This document shows positions 5,683 to 13,290 of a stretch of DNA of 38,380 nucleotides, piece by piece (within the stretch, counting starts at the first letter, position 1; each line of letters begins with the position of its first letter). Under the pieces are notes generated by a model, which saw nothing but the letters and a program-made list of their open reading frames with translations, had not been told where the DNA came from and made no database searches. Origin of the DNA: a virus; IMG/VR virus record IMGVR_UViG_3300009183_000187, positions 1-38,380 of that record; one strand, given 5' to 3'. The position numbers were made by a program, and so were the translations under genes.

Positions 5683-5826
5683 ATGATTGCCGTATACTCT
5701 GATATTATGAAAAGGCTTAATAGTGAGAAATGCCATTACTGCAGCGAGGTTGCCCTATATAACGATATGGCAGGCTATAGACTTATTGATGTATGCAAAA
5801 CCCATTTAAACTATCACACAAGTTAG
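5683..5826 (+). CDS. Mini zinc-finger-like protein
   Basis: 47 residues, leaderless start at ATG 5683. C-H-Y-C in the middle and C-K-T-H near the end give a C-x2-C/C-x2-H pattern, a likely zinc site. Neighbouring tiny zinc proteins (3254, 3386, 5538) suggest a set of small regulators or adaptors. Function unknown. Confidence 0.65.
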   Translation: MIAVYSDIMKRLNSEKCHYCSEVALYNDMAGYRLIDVCKTHLNYHTS

Positions 5827-5832
5827 GAAAAT

Positions 5833-5919
5833 ATGCCACTGCTTAAATTCTACAAACCAGCAATAGTTCTTTCATGTATGCTGGTTGTAGCGTATGTTTT
5901 AATATATTTATTTCTATAA
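5833..5919 (+). CDS. 28-residue single-pass membrane peptide
   Basis: ATG 5833 to TAA 5917-5919, with AGGAAAAT just upstream as ribosome-binding site. After a short basic N-terminus (K5, K9) the peptide is one hydrophobic helix (A-I-V-L-S-C-M-L-V-V-A-Y-V-L-I). Such micro-proteins often modulate membrane complexes; its specific role is unknown. Confidence 0.5.
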   Translation: MPLLKFYKPAIVLSCMLVVAYVLIYLFL

Positions 5920-5926
5920 GTGTTTG

Positions 5927-5955
5927 TTGCTTTTATTTGGTCTATATGGTATTCT
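5927..5955 (+). promoter_or_regulatory. Promoter for leaderless gene at 5962
   Basis: TTGCTT (5927-5932), 17 bases, TGG plus TATTCT (5950-5955), six bases, ATG 5962. Confidence 0.65.
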
Positions 5956-5961
5956 TGTAGT

Positions 5962-6153
5962 ATGTATTCTTCTAACCATGCTGCAGAAGTTTTGTTTCAA
6001 ATACAAGATCTTCATAAGAAATATGAAATAAATACTGGTAGAAGTGCAATTCATGATTTAATTACCATGAAAATTATACAGCATGAAGCAGCAAGTGAGT
6101 ATGACACAAGTGTATATGAGATATGGGATAAGGAATATAATGAAGAAAAGTAA
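5962..6153 (+). CDS. Small helical hypothetical protein
   Basis: 63 residues from ATG 5962, chosen by the leaderless promoter; the open frame from GTG 5920 lacks support. It is soluble and helical, with many His, Glu and Lys residues. The next gene starts within its last codons (6140). Function unknown. Confidence 0.65.
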   Translation: MYSSNHAAEVLFQIQDLHKKYEINTGRSAIHDLITMKIIQHEAASEYDTSVYEIWDKEYNEEK

Positions 6154-6349
6154 TACTAAGGTTTCTCAACATAAACAAAAACGAGCAAGTAAAAACAAAC
6201 TGCGCCTTGCCGATAAACCACATTTATCAAAGCAAGAACGACAAGAAGCAGCAGAGCGGTATAGACTTACAAGTCAAATTAAAAACAATAACATCTTGTT
6301 GGCACAAAAAGAACTTCAATCTATTGAAAATGAAAAAGTAAATGACTAA
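6140..6349 (+). CDS. Small, very basic protein
   Basis: 69 residues. ATG 6140 has AAGGAA eight bases upstream and overlaps the previous gene; an earlier in-frame ATG at 6083 would overlap more and lacks a site. Lys and Arg dominate the first 45 residues (K-Q-K-R-A-S-K-N-K-L-R), so nucleic-acid binding is likely. No family recognised. Confidence 0.65.
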   Translation: MKKSNTKVSQHKQKRASKNKLRLADKPHLSKQERQEAAERYRLTSQIKNNNILLAQKELQSIENEKVND

Positions 6350-6395
6350 TACTTCTCATGAGGATCGAAGGGTTAGAGATAAGTCGTACTAAGAA

Positions 6396-6515
6396 ATGAA
6401 ACTGTTTGCTAATCCTAATAGGTTTATGGCCTTTTGGGGTAATTTATGTGGCCTTTTTGCTACCTTTTTTTTAAGGCAGGCAGAAAAACATGGCGACTAT
6501 TTTGAAAATGATTAA
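6396..6515 (+). CDS. Small hypothetical protein with hydrophobic segment
   Basis: 39 residues, ATG 6396 to TAA 6513-6515. The central stretch F-W-G-N-L-C-G-L-F-A-T-F-F could be a membrane helix, flanked by charged ends. The ribosome-binding site is weak (TAAGAA). Plausible but short; function unknown. Confidence 0.4.
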   Translation: MKLFANPNRFMAFWGNLCGLFATFFLRQAEKHGDYFEND

Positions 6516-6526
6516 TATTATAATTA

Positions 6527-6535
6527 TGGTATAAT
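6527..6535 (+). promoter_or_regulatory. Extended -10 promoter
   Basis: TGG plus TATAAT (6530-6535), 38 bases before ATG 6574. It starts the 6574-7974 gene group. Confidence 0.65.
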
Positions 6536-6573
6536 AAATATCTGATTATTTATAATCACTATCAAAGGAAATC

Positions 6574-6723
6574 ATGGCAGAAGAAAAAAGTTTAAGGCCT
6601 AGAGTTATAATTGATGTAAACAAGCATGGAATTAGGCGAGAACGAAACATAGATTTTGTTAAGAAAAAATTTAAAGATGAAGATGAGTTGAATCCTAAAC
6701 GTAAAAAGAAAAACCAAAAGTGA
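6574..6723 (+). CDS. Small basic hypothetical protein
   Basis: 49 residues, with a ribosome-binding site AAAGGA at 6563-6568. The C-terminus is a run of Lys and Arg (K-R-K-K-K-N-Q-K). It is probably a nucleic-acid- or membrane-associating small protein. It overlaps the next GTG start (6720). Function unknown. Confidence 0.7.
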   Translation: MAEEKSLRPRVIIDVNKHGIRRERNIDFVKKKFKDEDELNPKRKKKNQK

Positions 6724-6929
6724 TAACAACTCCTTTTTCAGTTATAAAAAATATGTTGTGGGATGATTATGGATATACTCTTTCAGATGATCCTTCATAT
6801 ATGACTAAAAAAATTATTGATAAGTTAGAAAATAATGGATATAAAATTATTCCTTTTATTTTAAATGATAATCCTGATGGAATGAACGGTAGAGAAAGTA
6901 ATCCTAACAGACAAGGGCTAGATCAATGA
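6720..6929 (+). CDS. Small hypothetical protein, probable GTG start
   Basis: 69 residues if started at GTG 6720, which overlaps the previous stop by four bases (GTGA). The next in-frame ATG is at 6753. It is a soluble mixed alpha/beta protein whose tail has N-P-N-R-Q-G. Coupled at its end to the thioredoxin gene (ATGA at 6926). Function unknown. Confidence 0.6.
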   Translation: MITTPFSVIKNMLWDDYGYTLSDDPSYMTKKIIDKLENNGYKIIPFILNDNPDGMNGRESNPNRQGLDQ

Positions 6930-7177
6930 AACAGTTAATGCATTTTACTGCAAAATGGTGTACTCCATGTAAAGCAATGGAACCTGTTATTGAAGATTTT
7001 AGACGTAGACATCCAGATGTTATTTATACTAAGGTAGATATTGATGATGATATGCAAACTGCGGTTGATTTTGCTGTAATGGGTGTTCCAACATTTATAT
7101 CTATTATTGATGAGAATTTGTTTGAAAGAAAAAGTGGTAGGGCTACTATCTTTCAATTAGAAGCGTTGTTTAATTAA
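6926..7177 (+). CDS. Thioredoxin-like protein
   Basis: 83 residues, a compact thioredoxin fold. The active site W11-C12-T-P-C15 and the cis-proline loop G-V-P-T-F (P55) are both present. Such phage thioredoxins reduce disulfides, serve ribonucleotide reductases or act as polymerase factors; no partner is evident here. It is translationally coupled on both sides (overlaps at 6926 and 7177). It is shorter than bacterial thioredoxin (about 105 residues), lacking part of the C-terminal helix. Confidence 0.88.
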   Translation: MKQLMHFTAKWCTPCKAMEPVIEDFRRRHPDVIYTKVDIDDDMQTAVDFAVMGVPTFISIIDENLFERKSGRATIFQLEALFN

Positions 7178-7974
7178 TGCAAACAAGTAAAGATTATTTT
7201 AATCTTGATAAGGTTACTTGGGGAACATATTTAGATAAACAAGGACAAACAAAAAACAATATTTTTTATAGAAAAAATAATTATGGATATCGTTGTGATG
7301 ATTTTACTAATAAACATGATAAAAAACATATTTTATTTTCTGGTTGCTCTATGACTGCTGGCAATGGATTAGAAGAGTCTGAAACATGGGCTAAAATGTT
7401 ATATGAAGAATTAAATAAAAATGATGAATATTCAGGATATTTTAATTTAGCAATCTCTGGTGGTGCGGTTATAACAATAATTCATAATATTTTTAAATAT
7501 TTTAAATTGTTTGGAAATCCAGAAGTTATTTTTTTATTGCTTCCTCCAATAGATAGAGATAATGCTTTTCATGTCAAAGATTTTTATGAACAAATATTTT
7601 TTTATAATTATTTAATGCTTGAACAATATTGTTTTTCTAACAAAATAACATTAATAACAACATTTTGGAAAGACTATCAAGATAGAAAAATTTCTTATAA
7701 ATTTTTAAAATATAAATGGTGGGCTTTGTCTCGTGAGTTTGAAAAAAAAGATATATTTAGTTGTTTTGATACAATTTTTCAACCTTTGGCTTCTGAAAAT
7801 TATACAAAAGAAATATTTAATTATTTAGAATTAAATAAAAATCATCCAAGATTATGGAATGCAAACGATGGGGACAATAGTGCTGATATTCATCCTCATC
7901 CAGGAATAGAAAGACAATACTTATGGTATAGAGATTTCAAGAAACAATATGAAGATTCTTTAACTATCTTATAA
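7177..7974 (+). CDS. SGNH/GDSL-hydrolase-like protein
   Basis: 265 residues. Block I is present as F-S-G-C-S-M-T-A-G (nucleophile candidate S58, with Cys in place of the usual Asp). The pattern N-L-A-I-S-G-G (near residue 90) resembles block II. A C-terminal D-I-H-P-H-P-G supplies the D-x-x-H dyad. SGNH enzymes are esterases or acyl-transferring enzymes, often acting on O-acetyl groups of polysaccharides. A paralogue lies at 9381-10199 with the carbamoyltransferase between, so sugar decoration is the likely context. It converges on and overlaps the carbamoyltransferase by 11 bases. Confidence 0.7.
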   Translation: MQTSKDYFNLDKVTWGTYLDKQGQTKNNIFYRKNNYGYRCDDFTNKHDKKHILFSGCSMTAGNGLEESETWAKMLYEELNKNDEYSGYFNLAISGGAVITIIHNIFKYFKLFGNPEVIFLLLPPIDRDNAFHVKDFYEQIFFYNYLMLEQYCFSNKITLITTFWKDYQDRKISYKFLKYKWWALSREFEKKDIFSCFDTIFQPLASENYTKEIFNYLELNKNHPRLWNANDGDNSADIHPHPGIERQYLWYRDFKKQYEDSLTIL

Positions 7975-9400
7975 TCTTACTATTATATTTATTTTCCCAA
8001 TTCACTATATCTTTTTCATCATTTAAAAGAGGCTGTCCTTTTATATTTAAACTTGTATTTAAAAGAATTGGCACTCCAGTTTCTAAATAAAATTTATTAA
8101 GGACCCTGTATAATCCTGGATGCTGTTTTTCATTTACTGTTTGGACTCTAGAAGTTCCATCAATATGAACAACTGATGGTGTCTCACTTGGTCTTTTACA
8201 TTTAACGGCATACTGCATATATGGAATAGATGTAGTTGGCATTTCAAACCATTTATCTGCCAAGTGTTCTAATACTACTGGAGCAAATGGTCTAAACTCT
8301 TCTCGTTGTTTTATTTTATTTACCTTGTTTTTAATCTCTGGGTCTCTTGGGTCTGCTAAAATACTTCTATTTCCAAGTGCTCTTGGACCAAACTCGGCTC
8401 TTCCTGAAGCAACTGCTGCAATTTTATTTTGTTTTAATTGTTTTAAAATTTGATCAACGGGATATGTTCCACCTAAATCATGTCCTAAGTACGGATCATT
8501 CCAATTAATATGTTTTCCATATAATGCTGCTGCTGCGCCAAGAGAACTTCCAGCGTCTCCTGGATTAGGCATAATCCAAACATTATCAAACACTTCCCAC
8601 AATTGTGTATTAGCAGAACAGTTTAAAGCACAACCACCCATAAATACTAAATTCTTTTTACCTGAAATTTGTTTAGCCTTTAGCATAAAATCAAGCAGTC
8701 TGATTTCATATACTTTTTGAACTGCTGCTGCAATGTCAAATTTATCTTGTGCAAAAATATTATAAGGCCAATCAGATATCCCTTTATGAAAATTATATTT
8801 TTGTGTATTTACATTTGGAAAATATTCTACAACTTCTTTATAGTATTTTTTCCAATCTCCATACCCTGCCATACCCATCATAATATACTCTTCTTCGTTT
8901 GGTTTTAAGCCAACCAACTGAGTAAAAGCAGAATAAAATAATCCAAAACTAAATGGATAATTTTGTTTTTCTAATAAATTAATCTTATTATTTTCTCCAA
9001 TATAAATTGATGATGTTGTCCATTCTCCAACTGAATCCAAAACTACAATAACTGCATCATCAAATTCACTTGTAAAGTATCCTGCTGCTGCATGTGAGTA
9101 ATGGTGATTAAAATTTGTTATTTTTATTTTTGATGTGTCAAATTTAGTTTTAAATTTTGGTTTCCAATCTGAACTACCGCCAAAAAGTAATCTTGATTTT
9201 TTTAACCAAGGTTTTTCATAATATGCTATTTGATCTGGATATCCATACTGAAATGCATCATCAAATAATTCTTGGCAATTGTACCAATCGTTTTTTATTT
9301 TACTATATCTTTCAGAATGCCCAGCAAAAAGTATGTTTCCATCCTCTATTAAAGATATAGATGCGTCATGGGAGGTTCCATTAATTCCAAGAATAATCAT
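7964..9400 (-). CDS. Carbamoyltransferase, NodU/CmcH family
   Basis: 478 residues. N-terminal Kae1/ASKHA-like domain with G-I-N-G-T-S-H-D (5-12), a metal/phosphate site H-H-Y-S-H-A (99-104) and later G-G-C-A-L-N-C. The C-terminal YrdC-like part has G-R-A-E-F-G-P-R-A-L-G-N-R-S and L-N-T-S-L-N. The family transfers carbamoyl from carbamoyl phosphate to hydroxyls of sugars or antibiotics. The start is ATG 9400 with AGGA upstream; a TTG three bases earlier is in frame. It overlaps the SGNH gene upstream by 20 bases (co-transcribed). It is somewhat shorter than typical NodU (about 550) but all core motifs are present. Confidence 0.93.
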   Translation of the reverse strand: MIILGINGTSHDASISLIEDGNILFAGHSERYSKIKNDWYNCQELFDDAFQYGYPDQIAYYEKPWLKKSRLLFGGSSDWKPKFKTKFDTSKIKITNFNHHYSHAAAGYFTSEFDDAVIVVLDSVGEWTTSSIYIGENNKINLLEKQNYPFSFGLFYSAFTQLVGLKPNEEEYIMMGMAGYGDWKKYYKEVVEYFPNVNTQKYNFHKGISDWPYNIFAQDKFDIAAAVQKVYEIRLLDFMLKAKQISGKKNLVFMGGCALNCSANTQLWEVFDNVWIMPNPGDAGSSLGAAAALYGKHINWNDPYLGHDLGGTYPVDQILKQLKQNKIAAVASGRAEFGPRALGNRSILADPRDPEIKNKVNKIKQREEFRPFAPVVLEHLADKWFEMPTTSIPYMQYAVKCKRPSETPSVVHIDGTSRVQTVNEKQHPGLYRVLNKFYLETGVPILLNTSLNIKGQPLLNDEKDIVNWENKYNSKIIR

Positions 9401-10199
9401 CAAAAATCCTTTCTAAAACTTTGTTGGCCCAATATAAGTTTTCACCTTTGCCTGCGTGAATTTTATCTTTTGCTATTAAGAATAAGTTATCATTTTTATT
9501 TTTTACAGAATTTAATAAAAGATAATTTTCAACTTCTTGATTAGTAATAAGAATATATTCTTGAATATTCTTTAAAAGACTATTTCCAAACACAACTAAC
9601 TCATCACGTAAAGAAAATGATTTTAAAGGTTCATAATATGCCCAACTAAACATTATAAGTTTTATATTGTTAGTTTTACAATACTCTGTAAATAATTTAA
9701 TCATATCAAAACAATACATAGTCATAGATTCCATAATAATTTTATTTTTAGCAGTTTCTTCCAATTGGATATAATTAAATTTTTCATTATGAAGAAATTC
9801 TTTTGAATTTCTTTCAGGAAGGCCAGGTCCACCTTTGCTATTAATTGGAGATAGGCCATATCCTCGCCAGCATTCTGTTAAATTTAAAACTATAATATCT
9901 GGTTTTCCATATTCATTAATATAGTTTATAGTATTTTTAATTATGCTAAAATTATTATTGCCACCAAAAGCAATATTAAAATATCCAGAACAATCAATTT
10001 TATCATTTATATAATTATAAACAATTTTACTCCAAGTATCCTCTAAAGCATTTCCGTCTCCAAATGTTTGAGAACAACCATTAAAAAGTAGGTGCATTCC
10101 TTTGTGATCTTTAGCAAACTGATCAGATCGATAAAAATAATCATTTAAATTATATTCTTTGTTTTCCCTAACTTCGTTGCTTATTGCTAAGTTTGACAA
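9381..10199 (-). CDS. SGNH/GDSL-hydrolase-like protein (paralogue)
   Basis: 272 residues from TTG 10199, the first common start codon. It has F-N-G-C-S-Q-T-F-G-D-G (S43 candidate nucleophile) and a C-terminal D-K-I-H-A-G (D-x-x-H). It shares the Gly-Cys-Ser variant with the protein at 7177-7974, so the two are paralogues. The frame remains open without a stop up to 10256, where an ATT codon sits seven bases after GGAG; the true protein may therefore carry 19 more residues. It is co-transcribed with the carbamoyltransferase. The substrate is unknown, probably a glycan ester. Confidence 0.75.
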   Translation of the reverse strand: MSNLAISNEVRENKEYNLNDYFYRSDQFAKDHKGMHLLFNGCSQTFGDGNALEDTWSKIVYNYINDKIDCSGYFNIAFGGNNNFSIIKNTINYINEYGKPDIIVLNLTECWRGYGLSPINSKGGPGLPERNSKEFLHNEKFNYIQLEETAKNKIIMESMTMYCFDMIKLFTEYCKTNNIKLIMFSWAYYEPLKSFSLRDELVVFGNSLLKNIQEYILITNQEVENYLLLNSVKNKNDNLFLIAKDKIHAGKGENLYWANKVLERIFDDYSWN

Positions 10200-10273
10200 A
10201 ATTGTTTTTGAAACAAAACGTTTTAAAGTGTGAGGAATCCAGTATTGTGTTTTAATTTATGTTCTCCAAGCCT

Positions 10274-10282
10274 AGTATATAA
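10274..10282 (-). promoter_or_regulatory. Promoter for the SGNH-carbamoyltransferase operon
   Basis: On the minus strand TATACT spans 10279-10274, and GGAG (minus 10267-10264) lies between it and the ATT codon at 10256. The rest of 10257-10376 is a very T/A-rich gap with no gene and no clear terminator. Confidence 0.5.
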
Positions 10283-10376
10283 ATTTTCTTTTTTTTAATT
10301 GTTTTCTTATTTTACACAATATAAAATAATTTTTAATTTTGTTTGTTATTTTAAAAAATAAAATTTTCATCTTTAT

Positions 10377-10808
10377 CTAATGCTTTGTAAATCTAAAAGC
10401 AGAACCATCCCATAAAGACTTTCCAAATGCAGTTTGTGTTTCATCTTGTAAACTAAAAGCACTTCCTTGCCAAATTTTATCTGCTTTATTTTTTTCACGA
10501 TTAACTATTGCACGACTCCAACTAAATCCAGCATCTCCACCCCACGCATCCCACATAATTCTTCCATTTGATGGGAAGTCTGGGCCAGAATAAAACCCTT
10601 TGCCTTTTTTATCTACTTCATGACGGGAAAAGAAAGAATACATTCTTTTAACGGTATCAAGGGACATAACAGAACCATTAACAATATCTGTTGCTCTGCC
10701 CCAACCAACTGGAGTTCCTGCGCCTGTGGCTTTTCCATCTTCTTTCCATTTAAGTGCACGTCTTGCTGCAGCCTTCATTCCAGAAGTTGGACTATATGTA
10801 TCAGCCAT
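10377..10808 (-). CDS. Conserved phage protein with RHxVDK...WGGDAG motif
   Basis: 143 residues. The core S-R-H-E-V-D-K-K (61-68), P-S-N-G-R-I-M-W-D-A-W-G-G-D-A-G (79-94) matches a widespread phage and prophage domain usually found in virion-morphogenesis regions; its biochemical role is not established to my knowledge. The C-terminus has two copies of a W-[DQ]-G-S-A-F motif (112-118, 132-138), shared with the upstream gene. The start overlaps the upstream stop (TAATG), so the pair is coupled. Confidence 0.75.
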   Translation of the reverse strand: MADTYSPTSGMKAAARRALKWKEDGKATGAGTPVGWGRATDIVNGSVMSLDTVKRMYSFFSRHEVDKKGKGFYSGPDFPSNGRIMWDAWGGDAGFSWSRAIVNREKNKADKIWQGSAFSLQDETQTAFGKSLWDGSAFRFTKH

Positions 10809-11383
10809 TACTTATTAAAACCTCTTGTATCAAACATACTTCCATCCCAAACTGATTTTGTTGCAACTGAGTTTGATTTGTATGTTCCACCACGACGCTT
10901 GTATTCTTGAACTACCCAAGAATTTGCTACTGCACTTGGATAAACGTCAAACTTATCTTTTGCTGCCTGAACAACTCTAGCATAAAGTTTTGGATTTGAT
11001 GGATCAGATCCACCACTTCTTGGTTTGATAAAATCAGCATAGTTTGGTTTCTTTGCCTTATCAATTGATTCGTAATTTTCTTCCATTTTAAACTCCTTCA
11101 TAGTCATAGTATTAAATTTTCCATCAAGATCTGGAATAGTTAGTGGATCAATTTTAGTTACTAAAGAACCTTTTACTCCAACTAAACGTTCAGTTTCATC
11201 CCAGCCATAACCTTCTTCAAATTCAAGAATACGTACTAAAACTGCTGGTTCTTCTGTTGAAGCCATTAAAGAATAATCAGAGTATTGTATTCCAAACATG
11301 CCGTCTGTCATAACATGCTGAACAATTCCAACGTAGGTTTCATCGTCACCTTGTGCAAGAACAAAATCACCTTCAGATATCAT
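10808..11383 (-). CDS. Two-domain phage protein (beta-barrel plus YPSAVANSW domain)
   Basis: 191 residues. The first 60 residues look like an SH3-like small beta barrel (G-D-F-V-L-A-Q-G-D-D). Residues about 133-165 carry Y-P-S-A-V-A-N-S-W-V-V-Q-E-Y-K-R-R-G-G, a short domain common in phage structural or host-interaction proteins. The tail has W-D-G-S-M-F (179-184), the motif repeated in the next gene. The start is leaderless: TGT-TATACT ends seven bases before ATG 11383. Likely a virion or packaging accessory; function unproven. Confidence 0.75.
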   Translation of the reverse strand: MISEGDFVLAQGDDETYVGIVQHVMTDGMFGIQYSDYSLMASTEEPAVLVRILEFEEGYGWDETERLVGVKGSLVTKIDPLTIPDLDGKFNTMTMKEFKMEENYESIDKAKKPNYADFIKPRSGGSDPSNPKLYARVVQAAKDKFDVYPSAVANSWVVQEYKRRGGTYKSNSVATKSVWDGSMFDTRGFNK

Positions 11384-11389
11384 GCTTTC

Positions 11390-11414
11390 AGTATAACATA
11401 TATTCTGCTATAAT
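11390..11414 (+). promoter_or_regulatory. Back-to-back divergent extended -10 promoters (left)
   Basis: Minus strand TGT-TATACT (-10 at 11395-11390) serves the gene starting at 11383. Plus strand TGC-TATAAT (11409-11414) serves the glycan operon starting at 11438. Only 13 bases separate the two -10 hexamers, so two polymerases cannot occupy them together. Confidence 0.75.
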
Positions 11415-11437
11415 TGTAAAACTAACGATTGGAAACA

Positions 11438-12397
11438 ATGGCTCATATTGTATTTTTAGGTAACTTTGAAGTGTCATATAGTAGTGAGAATCATCATGCT
11501 AAATCTTTAGAGTCTCTTGGCCATACCGTTTGCAAATTGCAAGAAAGAACAATTAAGGATAGTTTTGTTCTTCAGCAAGCAATGAATAGTGATCTTTTTA
11601 TATGGGTGCATACACACGGCTGGGTGACTCCTGGAAGGCTTGGAATGGGTCATGTGCTAGAAGAGTTAAAGAAGGCTAATATCCCGACAATGACATACCA
11701 TTTAGACTTATGGTTTGGTTTAGAAAGACAGAAAGACTTAGAAGAAGATGATTTTTATAAAACAATTGGGCACTTTTTTGCAACAGATAAACTAATGGCT
11801 GATTGGTTTAATAAGAACACTAATGTTAAAGGACATTTCTTACCTGCTGGGGTATATGATAAAGAGTGCTACATCCATGAGGATTATAATAAAGATGAGT
11901 TTGAGTATGATGTAATTTTTGTTGGTAGTAAAAGGTATCATCATGAACATAAATACCGTGCAGAATTAATAGACTTTTTAAGACGAATCTATGGTAAAAG
12001 ATTTTTACACGTTGGTGGAGATGGAGACACTGGAACTGTACGTGGAAATGATTTAAATAGAATTTATGCAAAAAGTAGAGTAGCAGTTGGTGATAGTCTT
12101 AACATTGATTTTAATTATCCATACTATACAAGTGATAGATTATTTGAAAGTACTGGTCGTGGTGGATTCACTATCTACCCTCGTATTAAAGGTCTTGAAG
12201 AATATTTTATTGATGGAGAAGAAATTGTTTTTTATGAGCATGGCAATCTTGAAGATCTAAAATCTAAGATAGATCAATATCTTGATGATAATTCAACAAG
12301 GGAACTAATTAGATTAAATGGTCATAAAAGAACTAAACAAGAGCATACATATGTTCATAGATGGGCAAGCATATTAGAAACTTTAAACATAAAATGA
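11438..12397 (+). CDS. GT-B glycosyltransferase, CgeB-like
   Basis: 319 residues from ATG 11438 (an in-frame TTG nine bases upstream is less likely). The C-terminal half has the CgeB/Glyco_trans_1_2 pattern: Y-A-K-S-R-V-A-V-G-D, S-D-R-L-F-E-S-T-G-R-G-G-F and G-E-E-I-V-F-Y. It uses a nucleotide sugar donor, probably in the cytoplasm, to modify a glycan or protein. It opens a six-gene plus-strand operon (11438-16632) with four-base overlaps, so the products probably act in sequence. Confidence 0.85.
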   Translation: MAHIVFLGNFEVSYSSENHHAKSLESLGHTVCKLQERTIKDSFVLQQAMNSDLFIWVHTHGWVTPGRLGMGHVLEELKKANIPTMTYHLDLWFGLERQKDLEEDDFYKTIGHFFATDKLMADWFNKNTNVKGHFLPAGVYDKECYIHEDYNKDEFEYDVIFVGSKRYHHEHKYRAELIDFLRRIYGKRFLHVGGDGDTGTVRGNDLNRIYAKSRVAVGDSLNIDFNYPYYTSDRLFESTGRGGFTIYPRIKGLEEYFIDGEEIVFYEHGNLEDLKSKIDQYLDDNSTRELIRLNGHKRTKQEHTYVHRWASILETLNIK

Positions 12398-13290
12398 AAT
12401 ATTTAGTTACTGGTGGTGCTGGTTTTATTGGGTCAAACCTTGTTGATAAGTTAATTAGTCTTGGTCACAATGTTATTTGTATTGATGATGAGTCTGCAGA
12501 ATGTCATGAACAATTCTATTGGAACGATAAAGCACAAAACTATAAGTATGACATTTGTGATTATGATTTAATTGCACCACTTTTTAAAGATATTGACTGC
12601 GTGTTTCATGTTGCATCTGATGCAAGAATACAACCAGCAATATTAAATCCTAAAAAATCTATTCAATCAAACGCAGTAGGAACAGCCAATGTTCTTGAAC
12701 TTTGTAGGGTTAACAAAGTGAATAGACTAATTTATTCAAGCACATCTTCTTCTTATGGTAAAAGGGCTTTGCTTCCAAACCAAGAAACACAATCACCCGA
12801 TCCATTAACCCCATACTCTGCTGCCAAAGTTTTTGGTGAAAACCTTGCAAGAGTTTATTACAACCTTTATGGATTACAAACCATATCCCTTAGATATTTT
12901 AATGTTTATGGAGATAGACAACCATTAAAAGGTCAATATGCGCCAGTAATAGGTTTGTTTTTAAAGCAACACGAAGAAGGAAAATCATTAACAGTGGTTG
13001 GTGATGGATCTCAGCGTAGAGATTTTACACATATATCAGACGTAGTTCAAGCAAACACTCTTGCTTCTGAAGTTGAAAATGGATTTGGCGAAGTATATAA
13101 CATTGGTTATGGAAGTAATTACGCTATACTTGATATTGCCAACATGATTTCAGATGATATTAATTTTATACCGTCAAGAATTGGTGAAGTGCAAGAAACT
13201 CTTGCGTCTAATGAAAAATTTAAACAATTAACTGGATGGGTACCAAAAGTATCATTAAAAGAATGGCTCATGAAAGGGGCAATAAAATGA
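12394..13290 (+). CDS. NAD-dependent sugar epimerase/dehydratase
   Basis: 298 residues, extended SDR family. NAD site T-G-G-A-G-F-I-G-S (6-14); catalytic S-S-T-S-S-S-Y (115-121) and Y141-x3-K145; R-Y-F-N-V-Y-G and G-D-G-S-Q-R-R-D-F-T-H for substrate binding. It resembles UDP-glucose 4-epimerase or related nucleotide-sugar enzymes. The start is ATG 12394, overlapping the previous stop (ATGA), rather than an upstream in-frame ATG. It probably supplies the donor sugar for the neighbouring transferases. Confidence 0.93.
   Translation: MKYLVTGGAGFIGSNLVDKLISLGHNVICIDDESAECHEQFYWNDKAQNYKYDICDYDLIAPLFKDIDCVFHVASDARIQPAILNPKKSIQSNAVGTANVLELCRVNKVNRLIYSSTSSSYGKRALLPNQETQSPDPLTPYSAAKVFGENLARVYYNLYGLQTISLRYFNVYGDRQPLKGQYAPVIGLFLKQHEEGKSLTVVGDGSQRRDFTHISDVVQANTLASEVENGFGEVYNIGYGSNYAILDIANMISDDINFIPSRIGEVQETLASNEKFKQLTGWVPKVSLKEWLMKGAIK

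Noticed and set aside
6342-6392. 16-codon ATG frame after the basic 69-residue gene
   Set aside because: Overlaps the previous stop, but it is too short and has no motif or ribosome-binding site to support it.
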